NCBI RefSeq assembly: GCF_000931935.2
Contig: NZ_AZAC01000015.1
Location: 1-64,000 of the forward strand
Source of the DNA: Dethiosulfatarculus sandiegensis
GTDB taxonomy: Bacteria; Desulfobacterota; Desulfarculia; Desulfarculales; Desulfarculaceae
Length of the DNA: 64,000 nt
Direction of reading: 5' to 3'
Shown one piece after another: positions 8,695-17,649 of this stretch; the first letter of the stretch is position 1, and each line of letters begins with the position of its first letter. Under the pieces are notes generated by a model. The model worked only from the letters and a program-made list of their open reading frames with translations, ran no database searches and was not told the origin of the DNA. Position numbers and translations under genes: made by a program.

Positions 8695-9852
8695 TTACTC
8701 GAGGTTTTTGGAGCTGCCTGGCATGCCTGCCTGTAGATCAGGCTTTGGTTTGGGCTTAATGGTTATAAGTACGAGCTCGGGCGCGGCCAATACCCGTAAG
8801 GGAGGACCCCAGGCCCCGGCGCCGGTGGTGGTGTAGACCTTGCCCCCTCCGGGCAGGTCGTATAGCCCGTAAACATAGGGATAAAGATACCGCACCAGAT
8901 AACGCATGGGGATCATCTGACCCCCATGGGTGTGGCCGCTTAAAAGCAGGTCAAAGAGCCCTTGGGTCTCAGGTGGGGGTACGGGCCTGTGTTTAAGCAA
9001 TATGGTGTAACCCTTGGGAATGGTGGCCTTAACCAGGGTGACTCCCATGGGGGACCAGCCCTGACGGCCGGGGTCGTCCAAACCAACCAGGGTGATTATA
9101 TCGTTTATTACCACAGACTTGTTGCTTAGAACCTTAAAGCCAGAGCGCTTGAGAAATTCCTTGGCCTGTAGAGCCCCCACATAGTATTCGTGGTTTCCCA
9201 ATACCGCGTATTTACCGAACCGGGCTTTCATCTCCCGCAAAATCAGTTCGCTTGCATAACCGGGAGGCAGGCGGCCGTCTACAATGTCTCCACCGGCCAG
9301 GATAAGATCCGGCTTTTCCTGTTTTACTATGCGGGAAAGCTGGTTAAGGATTTGTGGCCTGCGCACCAGGCCCAGGTGAAGGTCAGCGAAAAAGGCCACC
9401 TTGACGGGACCGTTCTCATCGCCTATGCGGCTGGTCTCCAGGGTGAGTCTGGTGGTTTTAAGCCGGTTGGCTTCATTAAAACCGTAGAACATGGTGCAAA
9501 CCGTGGCCAGGGCCACAAAAAAGGCCAGGCCGCGGGTTAAGGGCTTGCTTTTACGGCGCATGAAAAGGCGGGTCAGCCCCCCTACCATCCAGGAGACTAC
9601 AGAAAAATAAGTCCCCACCATGACAAAACCCATCCAACAATAGGCCAGCCAGCCGGGCCAGGCCCAGGGCGGGGCTGAGCCCTGACCGTCCAGGAATCGC
9701 AAAAGGGGCGGGGTCAGTATCATGATTATGCCCCAGGCCGCTAAAAAGAGTTTGAAGCGCGGGCCTTGGGGCAAAATGGGCCTCAGCCGCAGATACAGGA
9801 GAAACTGTAGGGCGGCATAGACCAGAATATAAACAGATATAAAGATAATCAT
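8695..9852 (-). CDS. Membrane-bound metallophosphoesterase
   Basis: 385 residues. The first 150 contain about four hydrophobic helices. A calcineurin-like phosphoesterase domain follows, with all metal motifs in order: FADLHLG, GGDIVDG, GNHEYY and SGHTHGGQ. This layout is like YkuE/YaeI-type enzymes, some of which cleave UDP-diacylglucosamine-like or other lipid phosphoesters; the substrate here cannot be told. Its ATG overlaps the stop of the upstream MFS transporter by four bases, so the two are translationally coupled. Confidence 0.88.
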   Translation of the reverse strand: MIIFISVYILVYAALQFLLYLRLRPILPQGPRFKLFLAAWGIIMILTPPLLRFLDGQGSAPPWAWPGWLAYCWMGFVMVGTYFSVVSWMVGGLTRLFMRRKSKPLTRGLAFFVALATVCTMFYGFNEANRLKTTRLTLETSRIGDENGPVKVAFFADLHLGLVRRPQILNQLSRIVKQEKPDLILAGGDIVDGRLPPGYASELILREMKARFGKYAVLGNHEYYVGALQAKEFLKRSGFKVLSNKSVVINDIITLVGLDDPGRQGWSPMGVTLVKATIPKGYTILLKHRPVPPPETQGLFDLLLSGHTHGGQMIPMRYLVRYLYPYVYGLYDLPGGGKVYTTTGAGAWGPPLRVLAAPELVLITIKPKPKPDLQAGMPGSSKNLE

Positions 9853-11147
9853 GTGACTTGATTGTCCTTTCCGGGCAATCTAAGCAAAAGGGCGGTTAAA
9901 ACGGCAATGCCTCCCATGGGCAGGAACACCATGAAGGCCTCGCCATAGGCCTGGGCTGTCACAACGCCTCCGCCGTTGGAATCAGCTTCAAGTATGTAGC
10001 CGATCAGGGGTTGAATCAATGCTCCCCCCAAAAAAGGCGAGAGGTTTATCAACCCGGTTACAGTGCCGGTCATGGAAAGGGGAAATATTTCTTTTAACAT
10101 GGAAAAAACCAGAACCGGACTGGCGCTGGAGAAAAAGCCGAACCCCAGACACCAGACAGGCATCCACTCCGCCGGAAGCAGGCCGGGAAACAGGGAGGGC
10201 TGGGTGCAAAAAAGGGTTAGCATGGAAGTGTTGAAAACCACAATGACTTTTCTTTTTTGGGGATAACGGGCAGATAGCCTGCCCATCAGGATTCCGCTGG
10301 CGATCATGCCCAGGGCAATGAAACTTAAGGCGTTTCCGGCCTGGGGTTTGGTCATGCCATAGACCTGCATAAGATAAGGGCCTCCCCAGAGACCGGCAAA
10401 GCCGAAAAATATACCGGCATGAAAGAAAAACCAGATGCACAAAAGCCAAAAGGCCGGGCTTTTGAGGATAAGCCCGAGGTTATCCTTGATGCCGCTTTGG
10501 GGCTGGCCGGCTTCCGGCCCGCTCAGCGGCAGGGCCACAGGCGGAAAACCCATCTCCTCCGGGGTGTCCCTCACCAGAAACCAAACCAGAACAGCTACTA
10601 AAAAAGTCAGCATCCCCATGAATACAAAGCTGCCCCGCCAGCTGAGCCATACGGTGAGATAGGCCAGGGGAGTGGTGGCGCAGAAGACGCCCAGCCCGCC
10701 GATGGCCAGGATAAAACCGGTCAAGGCTGCGAACTGGGCGGCGGTGAACCAGCGGGTGAGCACCTTTAGAGCGGGTACAAAGCAGAGCGATACACCCAGG
10801 CCCACCATGATTCTGGCCAAGATGGCCACCAGGGGAGTTTGAGCCCAGGCAAAGACAAAAGAGCCCAGCGCGGCCAGGCAAAAAGAGGAGCAGATTGTCT
10901 TTCTGGCCCCCCAGCCGTCGGCCAAAAGTCCGGCCGGGAGCTGCATAAGGGCATAGGGATAAAAATAGGCCGAAGCCAGTACGCCGAAAAGCCCGCTGCC
11001 GGTGTTTAGATCCTTCATCAGGTCCAGGGCAACCACATTCGGCGCCAGCCGGTGAAAATAAACCAGCAGATAAGCGGCGCAGAGAAGGCTGAATATCAGG
11101 TAGGCCCTATGGCTTCTTTGGTTGATCTGTTTTGTTTTCTGACCCAT
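9849..11147 (-). CDS. Major facilitator superfamily transporter
   Basis: About 432 residues with roughly 12 hydrophobic segments. The MFS loop signature between helices 2 and 3 is present as GLLADGWGARKTI (near residue 80). I prefer ATG 11147, which has AGGAAAA just upstream, to a TTG at 11171 with no ribosome site. It forms a two-gene unit with the overlapping metallophosphoesterase. Nothing in the sequence identifies the substrate, and no catabolic genes are linked. Confidence 0.88.
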   Translation of the reverse strand: MGQKTKQINQRSHRAYLIFSLLCAAYLLVYFHRLAPNVVALDLMKDLNTGSGLFGVLASAYFYPYALMQLPAGLLADGWGARKTICSSFCLAALGSFVFAWAQTPLVAILARIMVGLGVSLCFVPALKVLTRWFTAAQFAALTGFILAIGGLGVFCATTPLAYLTVWLSWRGSFVFMGMLTFLVAVLVWFLVRDTPEEMGFPPVALPLSGPEAGQPQSGIKDNLGLILKSPAFWLLCIWFFFHAGIFFGFAGLWGGPYLMQVYGMTKPQAGNALSFIALGMIASGILMGRLSARYPQKRKVIVVFNTSMLTLFCTQPSLFPGLLPAEWMPVWCLGFGFFSSASPVLVFSMLKEIFPLSMTGTVTGLINLSPFLGGALIQPLIGYILEADSNGGGVVTAQAYGEAFMVFLPMGGIAVLTALLLRLPGKDNQVT

Positions 11148-11562
11148 TTTTCCTGTTCCGTAATCAGGCAATCATTTCATGGTGTGCTCACGGTCCGCTT
11201 GAGGTCTTCCGAATTATACCTCCTCAAAGGCAGTCGTAACCATTTACCCCGATTATCCAATTTTTCAGCCTCCCTGAGCATGGGCTCCCATTTGCAGGAT
11301 TAAATATTTCGTCCCATAAAGTCGGCGGTGAATTCTTTGCAAAATTATTGTCAAGCTATTTGCCAAATCAGCTTCAATTTAGTTATTTATAATAGGTAGA
11401 TTTATTAAGGCGAAATAGTTTTTCATTTTAAGAAAAATGTGATTGTAATATTTTTACAATATGAAAAAATACATCATGTTAAATTGGTTAAAAACAGGTT
11501 TGTCTGCAGGAGTCTTTCTTGAATGAAATTAAGTAATATAGAGCAGATGGAGTTGGCTTCCC
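11148..11562. other. Intergenic region, no gene seen
   Basis: About 415 bases between the MFS gene (minus strand) and the remains of a D-aminoacylase. The right half is AT-rich. I see no ORF with support, no hairpin of note and no repeat. Upstream coding sequence of the aminoacylase should lie here but is not recognisable. Confidence 0.5.
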
Positions 11563-12432
11563 GTGAATGAATCATATGATGCCGCAGTCAAGGGCGGTGT
11601 TACGGGGCGCCGGTGGTGATAATTCATTTCAAGATCAGGGGCAAAAAGAACTGGGGCTTGGCGGAAACGGCAATCGCCAAAATAGAAGAGGCCAGGCGCG
11701 AAGGTAAGGTATTGATGTCTCCATGGAGCAATACCCCTGCACCGCCGGTTCAACCATGCTGTATGCGGTTTTCCCCCCTGGCACCACACGGGCGGGGCCG
11801 AGTGCCTTTTGGAACGCCTGGAAAACCAAAGGGATCAGATCAAAAAAGACATCAAGGAGCGTCACGATTGGGAGAACATAGCTGTCATCGTGGGCTGGGA
11901 CAAGGTCACCATGTCTTCGGTGGAGACCAAGGCCAATAAAGGCCTGGAGGGGCTCTCCCTGGCCGATGCGGTCATGGATTTTTTTCTGGCCGAATCCCTG
12001 GCTGTGGGCATGATCAATTTCGGGCTCAGCGCAGATGATGTAAAGACCATCATGGCCCATCCGGCGGTGAGCTTTATCACAGACGGGCTGCACGGCGGCA
12101 GCAAACCCCATCCCAGGCTCTATGGCACCCACCCCCGCATTTTGGGGCGCTATGTGCGGAAGGAAAAGTTGCTGAGCCTGGAAGAGGCGGTGCGCAAGAT
12201 GACCTCCTTGCCCGCCCAAAAATTCGGGCTGGCCCAAAAAGGGTTGATCGCAACCGGTTATGATGCGGATCTGGTCATATTTGATCCGGAGACCATCATA
12301 GACACCTCCACCTATGAAGATCCCAGGAGTTTCCCCAAGGGTATTGAATGGGTGCTGGCCAACGGCCAGGTGGTGCTGGAAAAGGGCAGTCCCACCGGCC
12401 GCACTCCGGGCCGGGTGGTAAGAAACCGCTGA
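11563..12432 (+). pseudogene. N-acyl-D-amino-acid deacylase, decayed
   Basis: The C-terminal 207 residues (from 11809) are a good match to the back half of D-aminoacylases (DADLVIFDPETI; SFPKGIEWVLANGQVV). The family is about 530 residues long. Upstream, matching sequence continues but in three different frames. HFKIRGKKNWGLAET is in one frame, a second gives YPCTAGSTMLYAVFPP, and WHHTGGAECLLERLENQRD returns in the third. The last break falls in a run of six C where seven would keep the frame. The first 240 or so residues, including the metal-binding head, are absent. I infer a dead gene. It lies before an aspartate racemase, which hints at former D-amino-acid use. Confidence 0.8.
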
Positions 12433-12596
12433 AAATGTTTTCCCGGAATTTGAAAACAGGCCCTGCCCACACCTCCCAATGCGTTTGCATTTTCAACAGG
12501 GGAGAAAGTCTTCGGAATTGAAGTAATTAAATAATATAAGTAATTTCAATAAATTGTAATCAGGTGAAGTCCGAGGAGAGTTGGTCGGAAAGCATG

Positions 12597-12637
12597 AAGC
12601 CCGGTTCGAAGTTATCAAACTCCGGACGGGCTTTTAA
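12597..12637 (+). terminator. Probable rho-independent terminator
   Basis: AAGCCCG (12597-12603) pairs with CGGGCTT (12627-12633), followed by TTT. It lies in the 378-base gap between the D-aminoacylase remnant and the racemase gene; apart from this hairpin and the promoter candidate at 12735 I see nothing in that gap. Confidence 0.6.
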
Positions 12638-12734
12638 GCTGGTTTGGGAGTAAGCTATGATAAATTTGTCTGAATTGGATTTACAGGTCAGGGCAAGGGT
12701 GCTTTGAGGATAAGTAAAGACTGTAGTAAAACCC

Positions 12735-12763
12735 TTGCAAAAAGGTCTGCCTGAAAAATTATA
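12735..12763 (+). promoter_or_regulatory. Candidate promoter of the racemase gene
   Basis: TTGCAA and ATTATA separated by 17 bases, about 48 bases upstream of the racemase ATG. A reasonable sigma-70 match, by inspection only. Confidence 0.4.
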
Positions 12764-12810
12764 TATCTGTATGATGTGACCGCCGTTTCCGGTAATAAGG
12801 GGTTGGCCAG

Positions 12811-13527
12811 ATGGGAAAAAAGACTATCGGTATTTTGGGCGGCATGGGGCCGGAGGCCTCGGCCGACTGTTATGCCAAAATCATTAAATGCACACCCGCC
12901 GCAAAAGATCAGGATCATCTGAGGATTGTGATCGAGAGCAATCCCACGGTGCCGGACCGTACAGAGGCCATTTTAGCCGGGGGCGAATCACCGGTGCCGG
13001 TAATGCTTAAAGGCTGCCGGGTATTGGAAAAAGCGGGCGTTGATTTCATTATCATCGTCTGTAATACGGCCCATTATTTTCTGGACCGGTTGGAGCCTGA
13101 ATTAAGCATACCCATTCTTTCCATTTTGGATGTGGTGGCGGAAGCGGTCAAACAGGCGGGCTTGAAAAAGGTGGGGCTTTTAGCCACCCAAGGCACCATA
13201 GATGCGGAAATTTATCAGTCCAAGTTGTTTGATTACGGTATAGAGACCCTGGTGCCGGACAAGGAGCACGAAGAGCTGGTAATGGCCGCCATAAGAAGCA
13301 TCAAGGCCGCTCCCACAGCCGAACAGAGAAAAGAAGCCACCATGCGGCTCAAGGACGCGGCAAAATACCTGCTAAAACAAGGGGCGCAGGGTATAATAGG
13401 CGGCTGTACAGAGATACCCCTGGCCTTGACCCAGAAAGATTTGGATGTTTTGTTTTTTGATTCCCAACTACTTTTGGCCCGTGCTGCCGTGGTCCGGGCA
13501 GGCCTTACACCCCTGGACCACACCTGA
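12811..13527 (+). CDS. Aspartate/glutamate racemase family protein
   Basis: 238 residues beginning with the family head KTIGILGGMGPEAS. Both catalytic cysteines of the two-base mechanism are present: Cys84 in IVCNTAH and Cys199 in GGCTEIPLAL. These enzymes invert the alpha-carbon of aspartate (or related amino acids) without PLP, and the PDRTEAIL segment is common in aspartate-specific members. The product, D-aspartate, could serve peptidoglycan or catabolism. The gene follows a decayed D-aminoacylase and precedes a diguanylate cyclase by 34 bases. The exact substrate is inferred. Confidence 0.88.
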   Translation: MGKKTIGILGGMGPEASADCYAKIIKCTPAAKDQDHLRIVIESNPTVPDRTEAILAGGESPVPVMLKGCRVLEKAGVDFIIIVCNTAHYFLDRLEPELSIPILSILDVVAEAVKQAGLKKVGLLATQGTIDAEIYQSKLFDYGIETLVPDKEHEELVMAAIRSIKAAPTAEQRKEATMRLKDAAKYLLKQGAQGIIGGCTEIPLALTQKDLDVLFFDSQLLLARAAVVRAGLTPLDHT

Positions 13528-13561
13528 GGTTGGAATCGAGCTGTAGATTTTAAGGACCATC

Positions 13562-14734
13562 ATGCGCCTGCCCCAAAAATTGATTGCTTTTTTCCGGACT
13601 CCGGACCTAACCACCCAAGGGGCCAGGGATTTATTCCGCTTATTGACTTGGGAAAACCTCTCCCAAGTACGCCTTTTAACCTGGATTTCGGTCTTGATCA
13701 TGGTTGCGTTGGCCGCAGCCGGTTGCTTTGTGGTTTTTGTATTGGGATTTGGCCAGGGCAAAGACCTCACCCTGGAGACCCTGCCCATGCGGTTTTTATG
13801 GCTGGCGGGCGCTTTGGTGTTTCTGTGGCTGGTGAAGGGACCCACCTCCCCCAGGGATGTGAGGTCCTTCCATAATCAGGCCTGCCTGGCCATAGCCTGT
13901 ATGGCCCAGATAATGGGGGCGGTTCAGGCCGGGTTTTCCTTTGAATCCGGGCCGGGCCTTTCGGTCTATGTCATGATCGTAATGGTTGTAGCCGCCTTTT
14001 TGAAGGTGAAGTTTCCCCTCAGCCTGGCCTTGTATTTACCCGGCTGCCTGACCCTGTTCATGATTGTTCGTCTTAAGGATTATACGGGGGTTCATATCCA
14101 GGCCGATCTGATAAACGCCTTTATCACAACGTTACTGGCTGTTTTATTGAGTCAGATCATCTATACCAGAAAAGTCCGCGAATACCTGGATATGGGCATG
14201 ATCCAGGAACAGCGGGAGAAATTCAGACGCCTCAGCTTTATCGACCCCTTGACAGGTATACCCAACCGCCGTTTTCTGGATCAGGCCCTTTCCGATGAAT
14301 GGCGCAGGGCCACCCGCAACCGGGGGCAACTCTCCGCCATCATGGTGGATGTGGATCATTTCAAAATATACAACGACACCTACGGCCATCTGGAAGGTGA
14401 TCAGTGTCTGATCAGGGTGGCCCGGGCCCTGGAAGAGTGCCTTACCCGCACCGGCGACACCCTTGCCCGTTATGGAGGCGAGGAGTTTGCCGCCCTTTTA
14501 CCTCAAACCCCTGCCTCCGGGGCCGGTAAGGTGGCGGAAAAGATGCGTCAGGCCGTGGAAAAACTCGGTATAGAAAACAAAGATTCGCCCCAAGGCAGGC
14601 TCACCATAAGCCTTGGAGTCACCTGCCAGACACCGCAAAAGCAAAAGGACCCGGCGATGCTTATTGAAAGCGCGGACCAGGCCCTTTACAAGGCCAAACA
14701 AAACGGCAGGAATCGTCTTTTTCTGGTTGATTGA
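13562..14734 (+). CDS. Membrane diguanylate cyclase (GGDEF)
   Basis: 390 residues. About six hydrophobic helices occupy residues 40-205. A GGDEF domain follows (about 220-390) with the active-site motif GGEEF and an upstream RTGD that matches the RxxD inhibitory site at the usual five-residue spacing. The protein should therefore make cyclic di-GMP and be subject to product inhibition. The membrane part looks like a sensory module but is not a domain I can name. It lies 34 bases after the racemase gene and may share its transcript. Confidence 0.92.
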   Translation: MRLPQKLIAFFRTPDLTTQGARDLFRLLTWENLSQVRLLTWISVLIMVALAAAGCFVVFVLGFGQGKDLTLETLPMRFLWLAGALVFLWLVKGPTSPRDVRSFHNQACLAIACMAQIMGAVQAGFSFESGPGLSVYVMIVMVVAAFLKVKFPLSLALYLPGCLTLFMIVRLKDYTGVHIQADLINAFITTLLAVLLSQIIYTRKVREYLDMGMIQEQREKFRRLSFIDPLTGIPNRRFLDQALSDEWRRATRNRGQLSAIMVDVDHFKIYNDTYGHLEGDQCLIRVARALEECLTRTGDTLARYGGEEFAALLPQTPASGAGKVAEKMRQAVEKLGIENKDSPQGRLTISLGVTCQTPQKQKDPAMLIESADQALYKAKQNGRNRLFLVD

Positions 14735-14738
14735 ATTA

Positions 14739-14769
14739 CAATCCGGTCGCCCTTGGGACGACCGGATTG
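14739..14769. terminator. Strong hairpin between convergent genes
   Basis: Perfect 11-base arms CAATCCGGTCG and CGACCGGATTG enclose nine bases. It sits between the cyclase stop and the convergent oxidase stop. There is no T-run, so termination is likely but not textbook. Confidence 0.55.
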
Positions 14770-14775
14770 ACTGTC

Positions 14776-15789
14776 TCAGGCATTATAAAAAATGGATTTT
14801 GCCACCTTTTTTACATCCGGCACGCCTGTAAGGACCATGGCCTGCATAAGCTCGCCTTTAAGCTGTTCTATGTAAGTGGCCACTCCCTTTCGGCCCCCGC
14901 CCAGGGCGGCTATGACAAAGGGCCGTCCCAACATGACAAAATCCGCTCCAAGGGCCAGCATTTTAAGCACATCGGGGCCTGTACGCACCCCGCCGTCGGC
15001 CAATATCATTATCTTGCCCTTGACCTCGGAAGCAATGTCAGGCAACACCTCGGACGTACCGGGAGTGAAATCCAGCACCCTGCCGCCGTGATTGGAGACC
15101 ACAATGCCCGCCGCCCCGGCTTCCAAAGACATTTTGGCTTCTTCCGGGGTCATGATTCCCTTGACAATGAATTTAAGAGAGGTTTTTCGGATTATGCGGC
15201 TCAGCTGTTCCAGACTCCTGGGGGAGACCGGCTTGCCCATGAGCCTTAAGGTGATCAGCCCGGCGGCGTCCAGATCCACACCTGCCACCTTGGCTCCGGC
15301 ATTTTCCGCTTTTTCAAGCTTGGCCAAAAGCTCTTCATCTTCCCAAGGTTTGATAAAGGGAACTCCCTGGCCCTTGTTTTCCTTGAGGGCCGCCAATCCG
15401 GCGTCTAGCAACTCGGGCGGCGCTCCGTCTCCACAACAGCCCAGGATTCCCTGGTCCAGGCAGCCGCCTATCACAGAGCTGATGTATTCCTGTTCAGAGA
15501 CCTCTTTGGTCATGTTAAAGGACACCCCGCCTATGGGAGCGGCCAAGATGGGGAGTTTCAGGCTGATTCCGAAGAAGTCCGCCTCAGTCACCGGGTCGGT
15601 GACCTGGTGCATGACCCGCATGTTGAATTTAAGCCGGGCCAGAGCCTCCACATTGGATTTAAAGGCCGAACCGGTTCCGAGCCCACCCATGCCGGGGACC
15701 TCACCTGCACAGGCTCTGCCGTCACATACCGGACAAACCTTGCATTTTCCCTTTAAAAGCTCTTTTGCCTTGGCTCTTATTTCTTTCAT
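14776..15789 (-). CDS. FMN-dependent alpha-hydroxy-acid oxidizing protein with Cys-rich N-terminus
   Basis: About 337 residues. The FMN barrel of the lactate/glycolate oxidase family is evident from SNHGGRVLD (catalytic His) and from the phosphate-binding ADGGVRTGPDVLKMLALGAD. The start at ATG 15789 follows AAGGAG; the longer reading to 15852 has none. An unusual feature is the N-terminal CKVCPVCDGRAC (Cys spacing x2, x2, x4), which looks able to bind zinc or an iron-sulfur cluster. In an anaerobe oxygen is an unlikely acceptor, so electrons may leave by another route. The substrate (lactate, other hydroxy acid, or isopentenyl diphosphate-type chemistry in distant relatives) is not settled. 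Confidence 0.8.
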   Translation of the reverse strand: MKEIRAKAKELLKGKCKVCPVCDGRACAGEVPGMGGLGTGSAFKSNVEALARLKFNMRVMHQVTDPVTEADFFGISLKLPILAAPIGGVSFNMTKEVSEQEYISSVIGGCLDQGILGCCGDGAPPELLDAGLAALKENKGQGVPFIKPWEDEELLAKLEKAENAGAKVAGVDLDAAGLITLRLMGKPVSPRSLEQLSRIIRKTSLKFIVKGIMTPEEAKMSLEAGAAGIVVSNHGGRVLDFTPGTSEVLPDIASEVKGKIMILADGGVRTGPDVLKMLALGADFVMLGRPFVIAALGGGRKGVATYIEQLKGELMQAMVLTGVPDVKKVAKSIFYNA

Positions 15790-15971
15790 TTGGTTTTGCT
15801 CCTTAAGGCTAGTGAAGACAAACAGCTTAACCCGACTTTGCCATGGGGGCAATAGAACTTTAAGTTAAAAAATATCATTTAATCCGAGGGATTAATAGGG
15901 TTAGGGGGTGGGAATCTTTTATCCAGACTGTGTTTCCGGCTCCGGTCCCGGAAAGCTTTTTATCTGTTTTT

Positions 15972-17168
15972 CTAAAAAAGTCCGGCCCGTTGTTTTGTCG
16001 CGGTTGGCTTATGATCTTTTAATATCGCTTTTATGTTATGGGCCTTTTTCATATACTGGCGGGCCTTTTCAATTGTTTTTTGGTTATTCAAAGGCCCCAG
16101 ATAAACTACATACCAACCGCCGCCCTGTTTACGTTTTTTGTATTCAACCCTGGCCGGGAAACCCGCCTTTAAGAAGGATGAGGCCAGCCGGGCCGCCTGA
16201 ATCGGTCCAACAAAAACACCAGCCTGCAGATCATGGGTTGGTCTGCCGAAAGTGCCTGAAACAGTCGGAGGTTCATAGGGGACGGCGGTCTTAAGTGATT
16301 TATCCAGGGAAAGATCGGCTTCGACTAAAGGAGTGTTGGCTTGGGGCGGTGAGGGGGTGGGTTGGACCGTGGTTTTTTTGCTAACACTTTTACTTTTGTG
16401 TATTTTTGCGGGCTTTTTCTTTGGGATGGGTATTTTGGCCGCTATAAGCTTTTCCTCTTTGACCTTCAGCTCAGGCGGCTTGATTAACGGTTTGCCTGGG
16501 TTGGCCTTAACCGGATTGGAGTGGGAGGGGTGGCTCACGCCCGAGATAGGCTTTTGGGGTGAGTCTGATGCGGGCTGATAGCTGAATAACATTATCCCTC
16601 CCACCAGGGCCGCCAGGCCGGTGGCAACACCCGCCCATAAGGTGACTGACTTTGCCTCTTTCCTGGGCGGAACCGGTTTGAAGGCAGGAGTGGGCTGGGA
16701 AGGGTCTCCATTCCCCGGAAGTCGCCGTAAAAGTTCCTTTTTCAGTTGGATCAGCCCATGGTCTTCGGGTTTAAGTTCTCCGTGATAACCCAGGGCAAGG
16801 CAAAGGTAAAATACGGCGTTGACCTCGGGCGGGGCGTTTCGCATATCACGGATAAAGGTTAGCAGGTTTATACCTGCCCGATCTTTACCCATAATTCTGA
16901 TGAGAAAAGGAGACTGTTCCCATTTTGGGGAGTATTTCCAGCCTGATTCCGAGACTACCTGATCTGCCATGGCAGCCAGTGCGTGGGCGGCCATTTCATA
17001 GGAGCCCACCGGGACGAAAAGTCCCCGGCTTTCTTGGGCCAGTTTGTCAAACAACCGGTCCAGATCTTGGCGGACTTCTTGGAAAGGCGGAGCCGCCGGA
17101 GTGGGGGCAGCCTCCCGAAACGCCACCAGATAAGCCAGGATTTCTTTGCTGGGCTCAAAAAGGCTCAA
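15972..17168 (-). CDS. DotU/IcmH-like domain fused to a SPOR domain
   Basis: 398 residues from a TTG preceded by AGAGGGAG. Residues about 30-150 resemble the cytoplasmic DotU/TssL fold of type VI secretion (segment VNAVFYLCLALGYHGELKP). One membrane helix follows (about residues 178-200). A Pro/Lys-rich linker leads to a C-terminal SPOR domain (about 310-390; AGVFVGPIQAARLASSFLKA and YVVYLGPL), which binds septal denuded peptidoglycan. TssL proteins normally end in an OmpA-like peptidoglycan anchor, so SPOR may play that part. No other type VI genes lie in the window, so this is an orphan. The DotU assignment is by motif and moderately sure; SPOR is surer. Confidence 0.7.
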   Translation of the reverse strand: MSLFEPSKEILAYLVAFREAAPTPAAPPFQEVRQDLDRLFDKLAQESRGLFVPVGSYEMAAHALAAMADQVVSESGWKYSPKWEQSPFLIRIMGKDRAGINLLTFIRDMRNAPPEVNAVFYLCLALGYHGELKPEDHGLIQLKKELLRRLPGNGDPSQPTPAFKPVPPRKEAKSVTLWAGVATGLAALVGGIMLFSYQPASDSPQKPISGVSHPSHSNPVKANPGKPLIKPPELKVKEEKLIAAKIPIPKKKPAKIHKSKSVSKKTTVQPTPSPPQANTPLVEADLSLDKSLKTAVPYEPPTVSGTFGRPTHDLQAGVFVGPIQAARLASSFLKAGFPARVEYKKRKQGGGWYVVYLGPLNNQKTIEKARQYMKKAHNIKAILKDHKPTATKQRAGLF

Positions 17169-17476
17169 TTAAAGACTCCCTCTTTGCTTAAAAAGAATAG
17201 CATACAGGGGGGGAAAAAAGGCTATAAACTCTTTTGATTGGGCAACACTTTTGATTCATTGGATTAGCGGTGAGGGGTGTTGTAAGGTTACAAAAGCACA
17301 AAGAGACGCCTTTTGCGTAACACCTGTTTTTAAAAAGATAAAATACCCTTTTCAGGGAATCGACCCGGTTTATGACCTGTTTGGGAATTTCAAAAATAGA
17401 TCTGTCGGGTTGCGGCGCTTGCATCAGGTTCTTCCTGTAAAAGCGAAGGGTTGAAACTAAATCCCATTTTATCCAT

Positions 17477-17500
17477 ATGCTTAAGCATCAAATAATGCTT
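17477..17500. promoter_or_regulatory. Triple half-site, possible operator
   Basis: ATGCTTAAGCAT (17477-17488) is a perfect 12-base palindrome, and a third ATGCTT follows after six bases (17495-17500). It ends 22 bases upstream of the -35 of the dsr operon promoter, a usual place for an activator site. The cognate regulator is unknown. Confidence 0.45.
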
Positions 17501-17522
17501 TGTAACTGATGGTGCATTCAGC

Positions 17523-17551
17523 TTGACTGGTTACTGGTGTTTGTTTACAAT
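17523..17551 (+). promoter_or_regulatory. Promoter of the rsbRD-dsrMKJOP operon
   Basis: TTGACT (17523-17528), 17-base spacer, TACAAT (17546-17551), about 100 bases before the first gene. The rest of the 481-base gap (17169-17649) holds the half-site cluster just upstream and otherwise nothing I can identify. Confidence 0.65.
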
Positions 17552-17649
17552 GACCAACCGGACAATCAAGGTAACATTTTAATATTTCAACAACCAAGCA
17601 TGCATCTGCTGCACTCAGTCAGCCAGGTGTAAGACCGGGGATTTTTTTT

